DNA of 64,000 nt from Mixta intestinalis. GTDB lineage: Bacteria; Pseudomonadota; Gammaproteobacteria; Enterobacterales; Enterobacteriaceae. Position numbers and translations under genes: made by a program. This document shows positions 1-7,493 of this stretch, piece by piece. The stretch's first letter is position 1, and each line of letters starts with the position of its first letter. The notes under the pieces are model-generated. The model was not told the origin of the DNA, did not search any database, and worked only from the letters and a program-made list of their open reading frames with translations. The DNA is taken from positions 682,001 through 746,000 of the forward strand of contig NZ_CP028271.1 in the NCBI RefSeq assembly GCF_009914055.1, written 5' to 3'.

Positions 1-1
1 T

Positions 2-40
2 GATAATATGCTGTTTTACTTCGGACCGGAAGAAAAATAA
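2..40 (+). CDS. 3' end of an unidentified gene (partial)
   Basis: The first bases read in one frame as DNMLFYFGPEEK followed by TAA at 38-40. It would be the C-terminal tail of a plus-strand gene that starts outside the window and converges on ldtA. Twelve residues are too few to recognise a family, and chance reading is possible. Confidence 0.3.
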   Translation, partial: DNMLFYFGPEEK

Positions 41-133
41 CAGGGCAGAAGGGAAGATCTTAGTTTTATCAACTTTTCCCGGCAGGAGTAAGCGGGGCGA
101 AAAAATAGCCTTATGGCATCGACGCTGAGGGAT

Positions 134-165
134 ATAAAAAAGGGTGATGCCAGGCATCACCCTTT
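134..165 (-). terminator. Rho-independent terminator of ldtA
   Basis: A 12-bp perfect stem (139-150 with 154-165, arm AAAGGGTGATGC, 3-nt loop) lies just past the ldtA stop. Read on the minus strand it is followed by a T-run, as expected of an intrinsic terminator. Confidence 0.8.
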
Positions 166-183
166 GTCATGGCGCAACAGCGA

Positions 184-1305
184 TCAGGAACCGCTGTAGT
201 CGCTGACTTCAGACTCGTCGTCTTCACCGTTAACATCCGGCGTCGTCGCATCGTCTGGCTCAGTCGGCGCTGCGGGCTGGGCCACGCTGATCGGGGCCTG
301 TGCTGGCGCGGTACTTTCAGCGCTCTGCGGCATAACCGGCTGAGGCTGAACGCCTTCCGGCTGCTGCGGCACGGCATCGGCAACGCCGTTGATTTTCACC
401 GGCATACCGGAGCGCAGCTTCAGCGCCTGGTCGATTACTGTCTGGTTAACGCTGGCGTCAGACATGATTTTGCTTACCGCTGGCGTCAGGGTAATCGGCA
501 CCGGCGCGTGAGATTTAAACTGCTCCTCGGTGGTAGAAAGCGGATTATGGATCTCGACGTAACGCGAGCCGTCCGGCTCCACCGTCGCCTTCACCGGCTG
601 ATCGATAAACTGCACGCGTGTACCAACCGGCACGTTATCAAACAGCCATTTGATATCGTCGGCGCGCAGGCGTACGCAGCCGTGGCTGACGCGCAGGCCT
701 ACGCCAAAGTTAGCGTTGGTGCCGTGAATAGCATACAGGCGACCAATATAGAGTGCATACAGCCCCATCGGGTTATCCGGACCCGCCGGGAACACTTCCG
801 GCAGCGTTTCACCACGAGCGGCATACTCTTCATGCATTTTTTTGGTCGGCGTCCAGGTTGGGCCCGCTTTTTTACGCTGGACGGTGGTTGTCCAGTTTAC
901 CGGCGTATCCTTGCCCAGTTCACCGATACCGATCGGCAGCACCACCACGGTGTTAGTGCCTTTCGGATAGTAATACAGGCGCATCTCCGCGCTGTTGACC
1001 ACGATACCTTCGCGCGGCGCATCAGGCAGGATCAGCTGCTGAGGAATGATCAGTTTTGTTCCCGGCTGCGGCAGATAAACATCCACGCCAGGGTTGGCTT
1101 CAAGCATATTGCTCAGGCCCATTTGATACTGCGCAGCAAAGGCTTCCAGAGGAAGTTTGCTGTCCTGCGGGATGGTAATTTCGATGTTTTCACCTACGAG
1201 GCGGCTGTTGGCCGGTGGCAGGGGATAGACCACGGCCAGCGCCTGTTGGCTAAATGCCACCAGTGCCACTGCAAGTGAAGCGATTGCGCGAATGCTTTTT
1301 TTCAT
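184..1305 (-). CDS. ldtA: L,D-transpeptidase LdtA (ErfK family)
   Basis: Periplasmic YkuD-type L,D-transpeptidase that attaches Braun lipoprotein to meso-diaminopimelate of peptidoglycan (role known for E. coli ErfK/YbiS/YcfS). A signal peptide ends near residue 24 (QALA-VVYPLPP). A LysM-like segment covers about 40-90. The catalytic motif HGTN...SHGCVRL has His194 and nucleophile Cys210. The N-terminal and core sequence (YPLPP, RLVGE, SNMLEANPG, QQLILPD) is closest to E. coli ErfK, which I recall, rather than YbiS or YcfS. It is longer than E. coli ErfK (about 310 residues). The extra roughly 60 residues form a Pro/Gln-rich then acidic low-complexity tail with no recognisable domain. Confidence 0.9.
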   Translation of the reverse strand: MKKSIRAIASLAVALVAFSQQALAVVYPLPPANSRLVGENIEITIPQDSKLPLEAFAAQYQMGLSNMLEANPGVDVYLPQPGTKLIIPQQLILPDAPREGIVVNSAEMRLYYYPKGTNTVVVLPIGIGELGKDTPVNWTTTVQRKKAGPTWTPTKKMHEEYAARGETLPEVFPAGPDNPMGLYALYIGRLYAIHGTNANFGVGLRVSHGCVRLRADDIKWLFDNVPVGTRVQFIDQPVKATVEPDGSRYVEIHNPLSTTEEQFKSHAPVPITLTPAVSKIMSDASVNQTVIDQALKLRSGMPVKINGVADAVPQQPEGVQPQPVMPQSAESTAPAQAPISVAQPAAPTEPDDATTPDVNGEDDESEVSDYSGS

Positions 1306-1496
1306 CTTATTTCAATTGATTAATGCCAATAAATGGCTTGTTAAAAAGTAACCCAGGTGCGGCCGGTGCGACCGACTGCACATTATATGTGCATAACCAC
1401 ATATTGTGGAATCAGGAATTTTCCTTATAGCATCATATTTATTTAACTCTATGTCATCGAACGCAATCCTGCCTGTCACAACCGCATTTTTTACCA

Positions 1497-3311
1497 TCAG
1501 GGCTGCCACTGTGGATCTTCACCGTCCAGCTTGCGATTCAGGAAAAAAGCGGCACTGATTAACGCCAGATGGCTGAGCGCCTGGGGGAAGTTGCCCAGCG
1601 CGAAACCGTGAAAATCAAACTCCTCGGCATACAGGCCCAGTGGGTTGGCGTAGCTCAGCAGCTTTTCAAACTCAAAGTGCGCTTCTTCCACCCGTCCGGC
1701 GCGTGCCAGGCATTCTACGTACCAGAACGAGCAGGCGACGAAAGCACCTTCACGCCCCTGAAGGGCATCGGCTGGCGTCTCTTCACGATTGTAGCGCCAT
1801 ACCATGCCGTCGCGGACCAGCTTCTCGCTGATGGCGTCCAGCGTTGCCAGCCAGTCAGGATCGGTCGCGCCGACAAAACGCACCAGCGGCATCAGCAGCA
1901 TGGAAGCGTCCAGCGAGGTGCCGTGGCGCGTAGCGGTAAAATGACCCAGCTGCGGATTCCAGAAATTTTGCCAGATATCCTCGCGGATGGCGCTACGTGC
2001 TTTGTCCCAGCGGTCAGAAGGCATCGGCAGCGAGCGTTTAATGCCGAGGCGCAGCGCGCGATCGACCGCCACCCAGCACATCAGCCGCGAGTGAAGAAAA
2101 TGCTGCGGCTCACCGCGCATCTCCCAGATCCCGGCGTCTGGCTCCTGCCAGTGATCGCACAGGTAGTTGATGGTGCTGCACACGTTGCGCCAGCCGCGTT
2201 CGGAGATCGCTTCACCATACTTATTGGCAAGGTAAACCGCATCCATCAGTTCGCCGTAGATATCCAGCTGCGTTTGACGCCAGGCATCGTTACCGATACG
2301 TACCGGGCGTGAATCGTCGTAGCCGGAAAGATGCAGCAGTTCGCTTTCATGCAGTTCGGTGCCGCTATCAAGGCGATACATGACCTGAAGCCGCGCCGGA
2401 TCCTGATGGCTGTTCTCCATGCAGCGCCCCACCCAGTGGGTAAAGCGTTTTGCTTCATCAACGTAGCCGAGGCGCATCAGCGCATAGACGCTAAATGAAG
2501 CGTCACGAATCCAGGAGGCGCGATAGTCCCAGTTGCGCTCGCCGCCTGCTGTTTCGGGCAAACCGAACGTGGCGGCAGCGGCAATAGAACCATGCTGCCA
2601 CGACGTCAGCAGCTTCAGCGTCAGAGAAGATCGCTTTACCATCTCCTGCCAGCGCCCGCGCCAGTTGCTCTTCCGGCACCAGCTACGCCAGTAGTGCAGC
2701 GTTTCCTGAAAACAGATATCGGTTTGCAAATTGTCGAGGTGCTCATCCTGTGCGCTGCCGAAAATAAATTCCGCATGTTCTCCGGCACGCAGGCAAAAGC
2801 TGGCTACCGCCGCCTGGCGATCGAGCGACAAGGGAACGGTGGCGGTCAGGCGTAGATCGGGCTGGCCCTCGGCGCAAAACAGCGCCGCATCATTCTGTAA
2901 GCAAACCTGGGTAGCGGCGCGCGCATAGTCATGCACCGGCGCACAGCGCAGATGAAAACGCGCCTCGCCGCGCACCATTTTCAGCCGCCGGATAATGCGT
3001 GGACGGGTATCTTCCTGTTCGCAAACCGGCATGTAATCGGTGATTTCCGCCACGCCTTCGGCGGCGAGCCAGCGCGTTTGCAAAATATTGGTATCGGGCA
3101 GATAAAGCTGCTGGCGTCGGTAATCCTGCCATTCCGGTGTCAGGCTGAAAATGCCCGCCTCGTCGCTGTCGAGCAGGGCGCTGAATACCGACGGGCTGTC
3201 AAGATTGGGCCAGCAGAAATAGTCGATGGCACCATCGTCCGCCACCAGCGCGCAGGTGCGCAGATCGCCAATAACGCCATGATTATCGATAGGTCGTTTT
3301 ACCTGTGCCAT
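1497..3311 (-). CDS. Glycoside hydrolase family 15 protein (glucoamylase/trehalase-like)
   Basis: A 604-residue cytoplasmic enzyme of the GH15 (alpha/alpha)6-barrel family, which hydrolyses terminal alpha-glucosidic bonds in malto-oligosaccharides or trehalose. An N-terminal beta-sandwich region (about 1-220) carries the typical opening PIDNHGVIGDLRTCALV. The barrel shows ERNWDYRASWIRDASF (258-273) and GNDAWRQTQLDIYGE (340-353). Likely catalytic glutamates are Glu397 in GIWEMRG and Glu563 or Glu564 in YAEEFDFHG. The start at 3311 (MAQVKRP) is chosen because the longer frame to 3362 adds 17 unrelated residues and family members begin here. No signal peptide is visible. The substrate cannot be fixed from sequence. 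It is transcribed divergently from fetA. Confidence 0.85.
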   Translation of the reverse strand: MAQVKRPIDNHGVIGDLRTCALVADDGAIDYFCWPNLDSPSVFSALLDSDEAGIFSLTPEWQDYRRQQLYLPDTNILQTRWLAAEGVAEITDYMPVCEQEDTRPRIIRRLKMVRGEARFHLRCAPVHDYARAATQVCLQNDAALFCAEGQPDLRLTATVPLSLDRQAAVASFCLRAGEHAEFIFGSAQDEHLDNLQTDICFQETLHYWRSWCRKSNWRGRWQEMVKRSSLTLKLLTSWQHGSIAAAATFGLPETAGGERNWDYRASWIRDASFSVYALMRLGYVDEAKRFTHWVGRCMENSHQDPARLQVMYRLDSGTELHESELLHLSGYDDSRPVRIGNDAWRQTQLDIYGELMDAVYLANKYGEAISERGWRNVCSTINYLCDHWQEPDAGIWEMRGEPQHFLHSRLMCWVAVDRALRLGIKRSLPMPSDRWDKARSAIREDIWQNFWNPQLGHFTATRHGTSLDASMLLMPLVRFVGATDPDWLATLDAISEKLVRDGMVWRYNREETPADALQGREGAFVACSFWYVECLARAGRVEEAHFEFEKLLSYANPLGLYAEEFDFHGFALGNFPQALSHLALISAAFFLNRKLDGEDPQWQP

Positions 3312-3436
3312 ACGGCCCCCGGTTGCGTTGTCAGAACAGTTACTATAGACAACCGAACACAATTGGCCCCTGTTTGCTTTTCCGTTCCGTTTCCTTCCGC
3401 GTTATTATCAGCGGCAAAACTGAAAAGGAAGCGTTT

Positions 3437-4090
3437 ATGTCCACGGAGACTCCACTGCTGGCAGTGCGCGACGTCAGCTATCGGCTGGCGGAAAAAGATC
3501 TGCTGGCCCCTCTCTCTTTTACCCTACAGGCGCAGGAATTCGCCTGGCTGGCTGGCCCCTCTGGCAGCGGTAAAACTACCCTGATGAAAATTATCGCGTC
3601 ACTGCTGTCGCCGAGTGCGGGTAGCGTGCGGTTTCGCGGCGACGATATAGCCAGCCTGCCGCCGGAACGCTATCGCCGCCAGGTTTCTTACTGTTTTCAG
3701 ACGCCCCAGCTGTTTGGCGAAACCGTTTACGATAACCTGGCGTTTCCCTGGCAAATTCGCCAGCAGCAGCCTGACAGAGAGGCGCTACTGGCGGATCTGG
3801 CGCGGCTGAATCTGCCGCCTGAGCTGCTGGAAAAAGCGATTGGCGGGTTGTCCGGCGGCGAACGTCAGCGGGTGGCGCTGCTACGCAATTTGCAGTTTCC
3901 GCCCGCGCTGCTGCTGCTGGATGAGGTCACCAGCGCGCTGGATGCGGATAACAAAACGTTGGTTAAGCAGCTGATTCAGCAGACCGCCCAGCGCCACGCG
4001 ATGAGCGTGCTATGGATCAGCCACGACGCGCAGGAAATCGGTGACGGCGCGCGCGTTATCTCTCTTTCTCCCGGCATGGAAGCAGCATAA
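3437..4090 (+). CDS. fetA: Iron export ABC transporter ATP-binding subunit FetA
   Basis: ATPase of the FetAB exporter, which in E. coli (YbbL/YbbM) raises resistance to iron-catalysed peroxide stress. The 217-residue protein has Walker A GPSGSGKTT at 40-48, signature LSGGERQR at about 138-145, and Walker B LLLLDEVTSALD at about 158-169. The ATG at 3437 follows AAAGGAA at 3424-3430; upstream in-frame codons to 3305 run into the promoter region and are rejected. Its stop overlaps the fetB start by one base (TAATG), indicating translational coupling. Confidence 0.92.
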   Translation: MSTETPLLAVRDVSYRLAEKDLLAPLSFTLQAQEFAWLAGPSGSGKTTLMKIIASLLSPSAGSVRFRGDDIASLPPERYRRQVSYCFQTPQLFGETVYDNLAFPWQIRQQQPDREALLADLARLNLPPELLEKAIGGLSGGERQRVALLRNLQFPPALLLLDEVTSALDADNKTLVKQLIQQTAQRHAMSVLWISHDAQEIGDGARVISLSPGMEAA

Positions 4091-4851
4091 TGAATCATCC
4101 CGCTATTGATAACAGTTCGCTGGCGCTTGCCTTTATGCTGGTACTGGTGGCGTTACTGGTCAGCCAGAAAGAAAAGCTGGGGCTACATAAAGACATTTTA
4201 TGGAGCGTGTTGCGTGCTGTGGTGCAACTCACTGTTGTCGGCTACGTGCTGCACTACCTGTTTGATTTCAACAATCGCTGGCTAACGTTGTTGATGGTAC
4301 TGTTTATCTGCGTGAATGCGGCGCTGAACGCCCGTAAACGCAGCAAGCGTATCGGCAATGCTTTCTGGATTTCGCTGATTGCCATCGGCTCCGGTGCCGG
4401 ATTGACGTTAACCATTCTGGTACTGAGCGGCGCTATCGCTTTTGTGCCGATGCAGGTGATTCCGGTATCCGGGATGATTGCCGGTAACGCGATGGTGGCG
4501 GTCGGGCTTTGTTACACCCAGCTGAATCAGCGCTTTGCCGATAACCGCCAGAAGATTGAAGAGATGCTGAGCCTCGGCGCTTCGGTGAAACTTGCCTCCT
4601 CTGCGCTGGTGCGCGACAGCATTCGCGCCTCGATGATCCCAACGGTGGATGCGGCAAAAACCGTTGGTCTGGTCAGCCTGCCGGGAATGATGTCAGGGCT
4701 GATTTTCGCCGGTATCGATCCGATGCAGGCGATCAAATATCAGATTATGGTGACCTTTATGCTGCTTGGCACCGCGGCGTTTTCAACCATTATCGCTGCC
4801 TCGCTCGGCTACCGGCGCTTTTACAACGCACGCGCTCAGCTACGGGATTAA
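4090..4851 (+). CDS. fetB: Iron export ABC transporter permease FetB
   Basis: Integral membrane partner of FetA (UPF0014 family, 253 residues, about seven hydrophobic segments). Recognisable family sequences include SVLRAVVQLTVVGYVL near the N-terminus, PVSGMIAGNAMVAVG, and the coupling loop SLGASVKLASSALVRDSIRASMIP followed by LVSLPGMMSG. Transport substrate is inferred from the E. coli family. The stop codon overlaps the convergent yohD stop by a few bases, so no room is left for a separate terminator. Confidence 0.92.
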   Translation: MNHPAIDNSSLALAFMLVLVALLVSQKEKLGLHKDILWSVLRAVVQLTVVGYVLHYLFDFNNRWLTLLMVLFICVNAALNARKRSKRIGNAFWISLIAIGSGAGLTLTILVLSGAIAFVPMQVIPVSGMIAGNAMVAVGLCYTQLNQRFADNRQKIEEMLSLGASVKLASSALVRDSIRASMIPTVDAAKTVGLVSLPGMMSGLIFAGIDPMQAIKYQIMVTFMLLGTAAFSTIIAASLGYRRFYNARAQLRD

Positions 4852-5423
4852 CTTTCATGCCGCCGCGTCCAGCGGCGGAACGCCAGACGCAGCAGGACAA
4901 CGAACAGCACTGCCAGCGCCAGCCACAGCAGGTGTTTCAGATGGTGATCAAGGCGGTGCAGCCAGGGTGCAACCACCTCTCCGGCAAAGTAGCCGAGCGT
5001 AACGAACACCAGCGCCCAGATAAAGGCACCAATGGCGTTGAATATCAAAAACTTAACCGGGTTGAGGCGGCTGGCACCGATAATAATCGGACCGATAAGG
5101 CGAAAGCCGTACATAAAGCGTACGCCAATAATAAACAGCACCGGATAGCGGCGAATCATGCGGTTGGCGCGCTTCAGTTTGCCCTGATGTTTTTTAAAGC
5201 GGCGCAGAATACGTGAGCCGAAGCGACGTCCAATATAAAACAGCAGCTGATCCCCTAAAAAGCCGCCGAGCATTACCGCCAGCACCACGCCGCTGTAGCG
5301 CAATAATTTTTCATGGGCGATGACGCCGCCCAGCAACGCAAAAGTTTCCCCTTCGGCAATACAGCCAATCACTACCGCCAGATAGCCATATTGCTCAATT
5401 AATTGGTTGATATCGAAATGCAA
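4848..5423 (-). CDS. yohD: DedA family membrane protein YohD
   Basis: DedA/SNARE-associated family inner membrane protein of 191 residues, close to E. coli YohD (192). DedA proteins are proposed undecaprenyl-phosphate or phospholipid flippases that depend on proton motive force; YohD itself is uncharacterised. Visible family signatures are the GxxxEGE segment (IGCIAEGETFALLGG) and FxGRFxxGxR-like VRFMYGFRLIGPIIIGAS. The start is a TTG at 5423 preceded by AAGGGA about nine bases upstream, and it aligns with the E. coli N-terminus. No ATG is available at that place. Confidence 0.88.
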   Translation of the reverse strand: MHFDINQLIEQYGYLAVVIGCIAEGETFALLGGVIAHEKLLRYSGVVLAVMLGGFLGDQLLFYIGRRFGSRILRRFKKHQGKLKRANRMIRRYPVLFIIGVRFMYGFRLIGPIIIGASRLNPVKFLIFNAIGAFIWALVFVTLGYFAGEVVAPWLHRLDHHLKHLLWLALAVLFVVLLRLAFRRWTRRHES

Positions 5424-5598
5424 AATTTACTATCCCTTTCACTTAGCGTCAGGGTAAGTGTATACCTCGTTATCGCTGCCTTCAGGAAAAAGCGTGCCGC
5501 AAAGCAGAAGTAGAAGGTTGTTTGATGAAAAAATAAGCAGGCAAATTATACTTAAGAAAAACCGCATCGGGCGGTCAGTGACGGCGGAGGGTAAAGCA

Positions 5599-6186
5599 AT
5601 GAACCATGTCTGGGGTCTTCTGGCGCATCCCGATCGGGAGATGCGTAATATCAGAGGGGAAAACGAAAGCGTTTCCCATCACTATACCCACCACGTGCTG
5701 CTGATGGCGGCAATTCCGGTGGTTTGCTCATTGATCGGCACCACGCAGCTCGGCTGGCATCTGGGCGGCGGGCGTACCGTGCCGCTGGATTTCACCACCG
5801 GATTGATGCTGGCGGTACTGTTCTACCTGCTGATTTTAGGTGGCGTGGCGGTAATGGGGCGGGTGATCTACTGGATGGCGCGTGACTACCCGCAGCGTCC
5901 CGGCCTGGCTCGTTGTACGGTGTTTGCGGGCTATGTCGCAACGCCGCTGTTTATCAGCGGTGTGATTGCGCTTTATCCGCTGGTCTGGCTGTGTGTGCTT
6001 GCTGGCGCGCTGGCGCTGCTCTATACCGGCTATCTGCTGTATATCGGTATACCGCAGCTGTTAAATATCGATCGCGAAGAGAGCCTGCGCTTCTCTGGTT
6101 CTACGCTGGCGATCGGTATTTTGCTGTTTGAAGTTCTGCTGGCGCTAACGGTGCTGCTGTGGGGCTATGGTTATCGGTTAGGCTAA
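5599..6186 (+). CDS. yohC: YohC family inner membrane protein (Yip1 domain)
   Basis: A 195-residue polytopic membrane protein matching E. coli YohC along its whole length: MNHVWGLLAHPDREM, ENESVSHHYTHHVLLMAAIP, GRVIYWMARDYPQRP, and FAGYVATPLF are diagnostic. It belongs to the Yip1 family; the bacterial function is unknown. The start at 5599 follows GGCGGAGGG and matches the E. coli start. The frame opens upstream to 5458, but those 47 residues are basic and unrelated. It is divergent from yohD and upstream of pbpG, as in E. coli. Confidence 0.9.
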   Translation: MNHVWGLLAHPDREMRNIRGENESVSHHYTHHVLLMAAIPVVCSLIGTTQLGWHLGGGRTVPLDFTTGLMLAVLFYLLILGGVAVMGRVIYWMARDYPQRPGLARCTVFAGYVATPLFISGVIALYPLVWLCVLAGALALLYTGYLLYIGIPQLLNIDREESLRFSGSTLAIGILLFEVLLALTVLLWGYGYRLG

Positions 6187-6362
6187 TGGCCAGGGCCGTC
6201 GCCGTGAGCGGCGGCCTGTTTACGCCCGGAAACAAAATTTCGCCAGGATTTTACCGGGTTGCCAGCGTATTATGCTGCTTGCCAGCCGCCGCACTCTCTC
6301 TTTCGCGGCGGCAGCCTGTGTTGCACACAGCGCGCAATCCTAATCCGGTAAGTTGTTAAACG

Positions 6363-7313
6363 ATGCCCGCAAAATTTCGTTATTCATTGCTGAGTCTGGC
6401 TTTCCTTTTTTCCGCGCAGGGCCTGACCGGTCAGGTGCTGGCCGCGTCGCCGCTAAGCACATCCGCGCCGCTCTCCCAGCCGCAGATCGCTTCCGGCAGC
6501 GCGATGATCGTCGATTTAGATACCAATAAAGTGCTTTACGCCAGTCATCCCGATCGCATCAGGCCTATAGCGTCGATCACCAAGCTGATGACGGCGATGG
6601 TGGTGCTGGATGCACATCAGCCGCTGGATGAGATGCTAAATATCGATATCAGCCAGACGCCGGAAATGCGCGGCGTTTTCTCCCGCGTGCGCTTAAAAAG
6701 CACTATTAGCCGAAAAAATATGCTGCTGCTGGCGTTGATGTCCTCAGAAAACCGTGCCGCCGCCAGCCTGGCGCATCACTATCCCGGCGGCTACGACGCC
6801 TTTATCCGCGCAATGAATGCCAAAGCGCGCGCGCTGGGCATGACGCATACCCGCTACGTTGAGCCAACCGGCCTGTCGATTCATAACGTCTCTACCGCGC
6901 GCGATCTGACAAAGCTATTGATCGCCACTAAACATTATCCGCTGCTCGGACAGCTCAGCACCACCCATGAGCAGATGGCGCGATTCAGCAATCCTGACTA
7001 CACGCTGCCTTTCCGCAACACCAACCATCTGGTCTATAAGCCGGACTGGAATATTCAGCTGACAAAAACCGGTTTTACCAATCAGGCGGGCCACTGCCTG
7101 GTGATGCGCACGGTGATTAAACAGCGCCCGGTAGCGCTGGTTGTGCTGGATGCCTTCGGCAAATATACCCATTTTGCCGATGCCAATCGCCTGCGTAGCT
7201 GGCTGGAAACCGGTAAATCCGCACCGGTACCGGCGGCGGCACTGGCCTATAAAAAACAAAAATCGGCGCAAACCGCCAGCAACGCCAGCCCTGCTGAAGA
7301 GGCGGTTGAATAA
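6363..7313 (+). CDS. pbpG: D-alanyl-D-alanine endopeptidase PBP7
   Basis: Periplasmic low-molecular-weight penicillin-binding protein (peptidase S11 family) that cleaves DD-crosslinks in peptidoglycan. The 316-residue protein has a signal peptide ending around AAS (27-29) and the three serine-active-site motifs: SITK 71-74 (Ser71 nucleophile), SEN 128-130 and KTG 235-237. The C-terminal PVPAAALAYKKQKSAQ tail resembles E. coli PbpG. The ribosome-binding site is weak. A GC-rich hairpin (7325-7332 with 7338-7345) follows the stop but lacks a T-run. Confidence 0.93.
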   Translation: MPAKFRYSLLSLAFLFSAQGLTGQVLAASPLSTSAPLSQPQIASGSAMIVDLDTNKVLYASHPDRIRPIASITKLMTAMVVLDAHQPLDEMLNIDISQTPEMRGVFSRVRLKSTISRKNMLLLALMSSENRAAASLAHHYPGGYDAFIRAMNAKARALGMTHTRYVEPTGLSIHNVSTARDLTKLLIATKHYPLLGQLSTTHEQMARFSNPDYTLPFRNTNHLVYKPDWNIQLTKTGFTNQAGHCLVMRTVIKQRPVALVVLDAFGKYTHFADANRLRSWLETGKSAPVPAAALAYKKQKSAQTASNASPAEEAVE

Positions 7314-7493
7314 GATTTCCCTCCGACGCCGCGTCCGGCGGCGTCAACCCACAGTTCACGTAATGCGATGGCGTCATTCAGTAACAACTGCTTATCTTTA
7401 ATACGAAAATTTGTTACCGATTTCCTATAGTGAAGCTACAGGCAAAAGCATACACTGGCGCGCGATCGCGGCAGGGCCGTGTAATGGGAAAGA

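Noticed and set aside
169..1278. Long plus-strand frame (369 codons) opposite ldtA
   Set aside because: Pure antisense shadow of a GC-rich gene; no ribosome-binding site and no family sequence.
1312..1509. 65-codon minus-strand frame between ldtA and the GH15 gene
   Set aside because: No homology or ribosome-binding site; lies in the promoter region of ldtA.
4857..5216. 119-codon plus-strand frame opposite yohD
   Set aside because: Antisense shadow; Gln/Arg-rich and no initiation signal.
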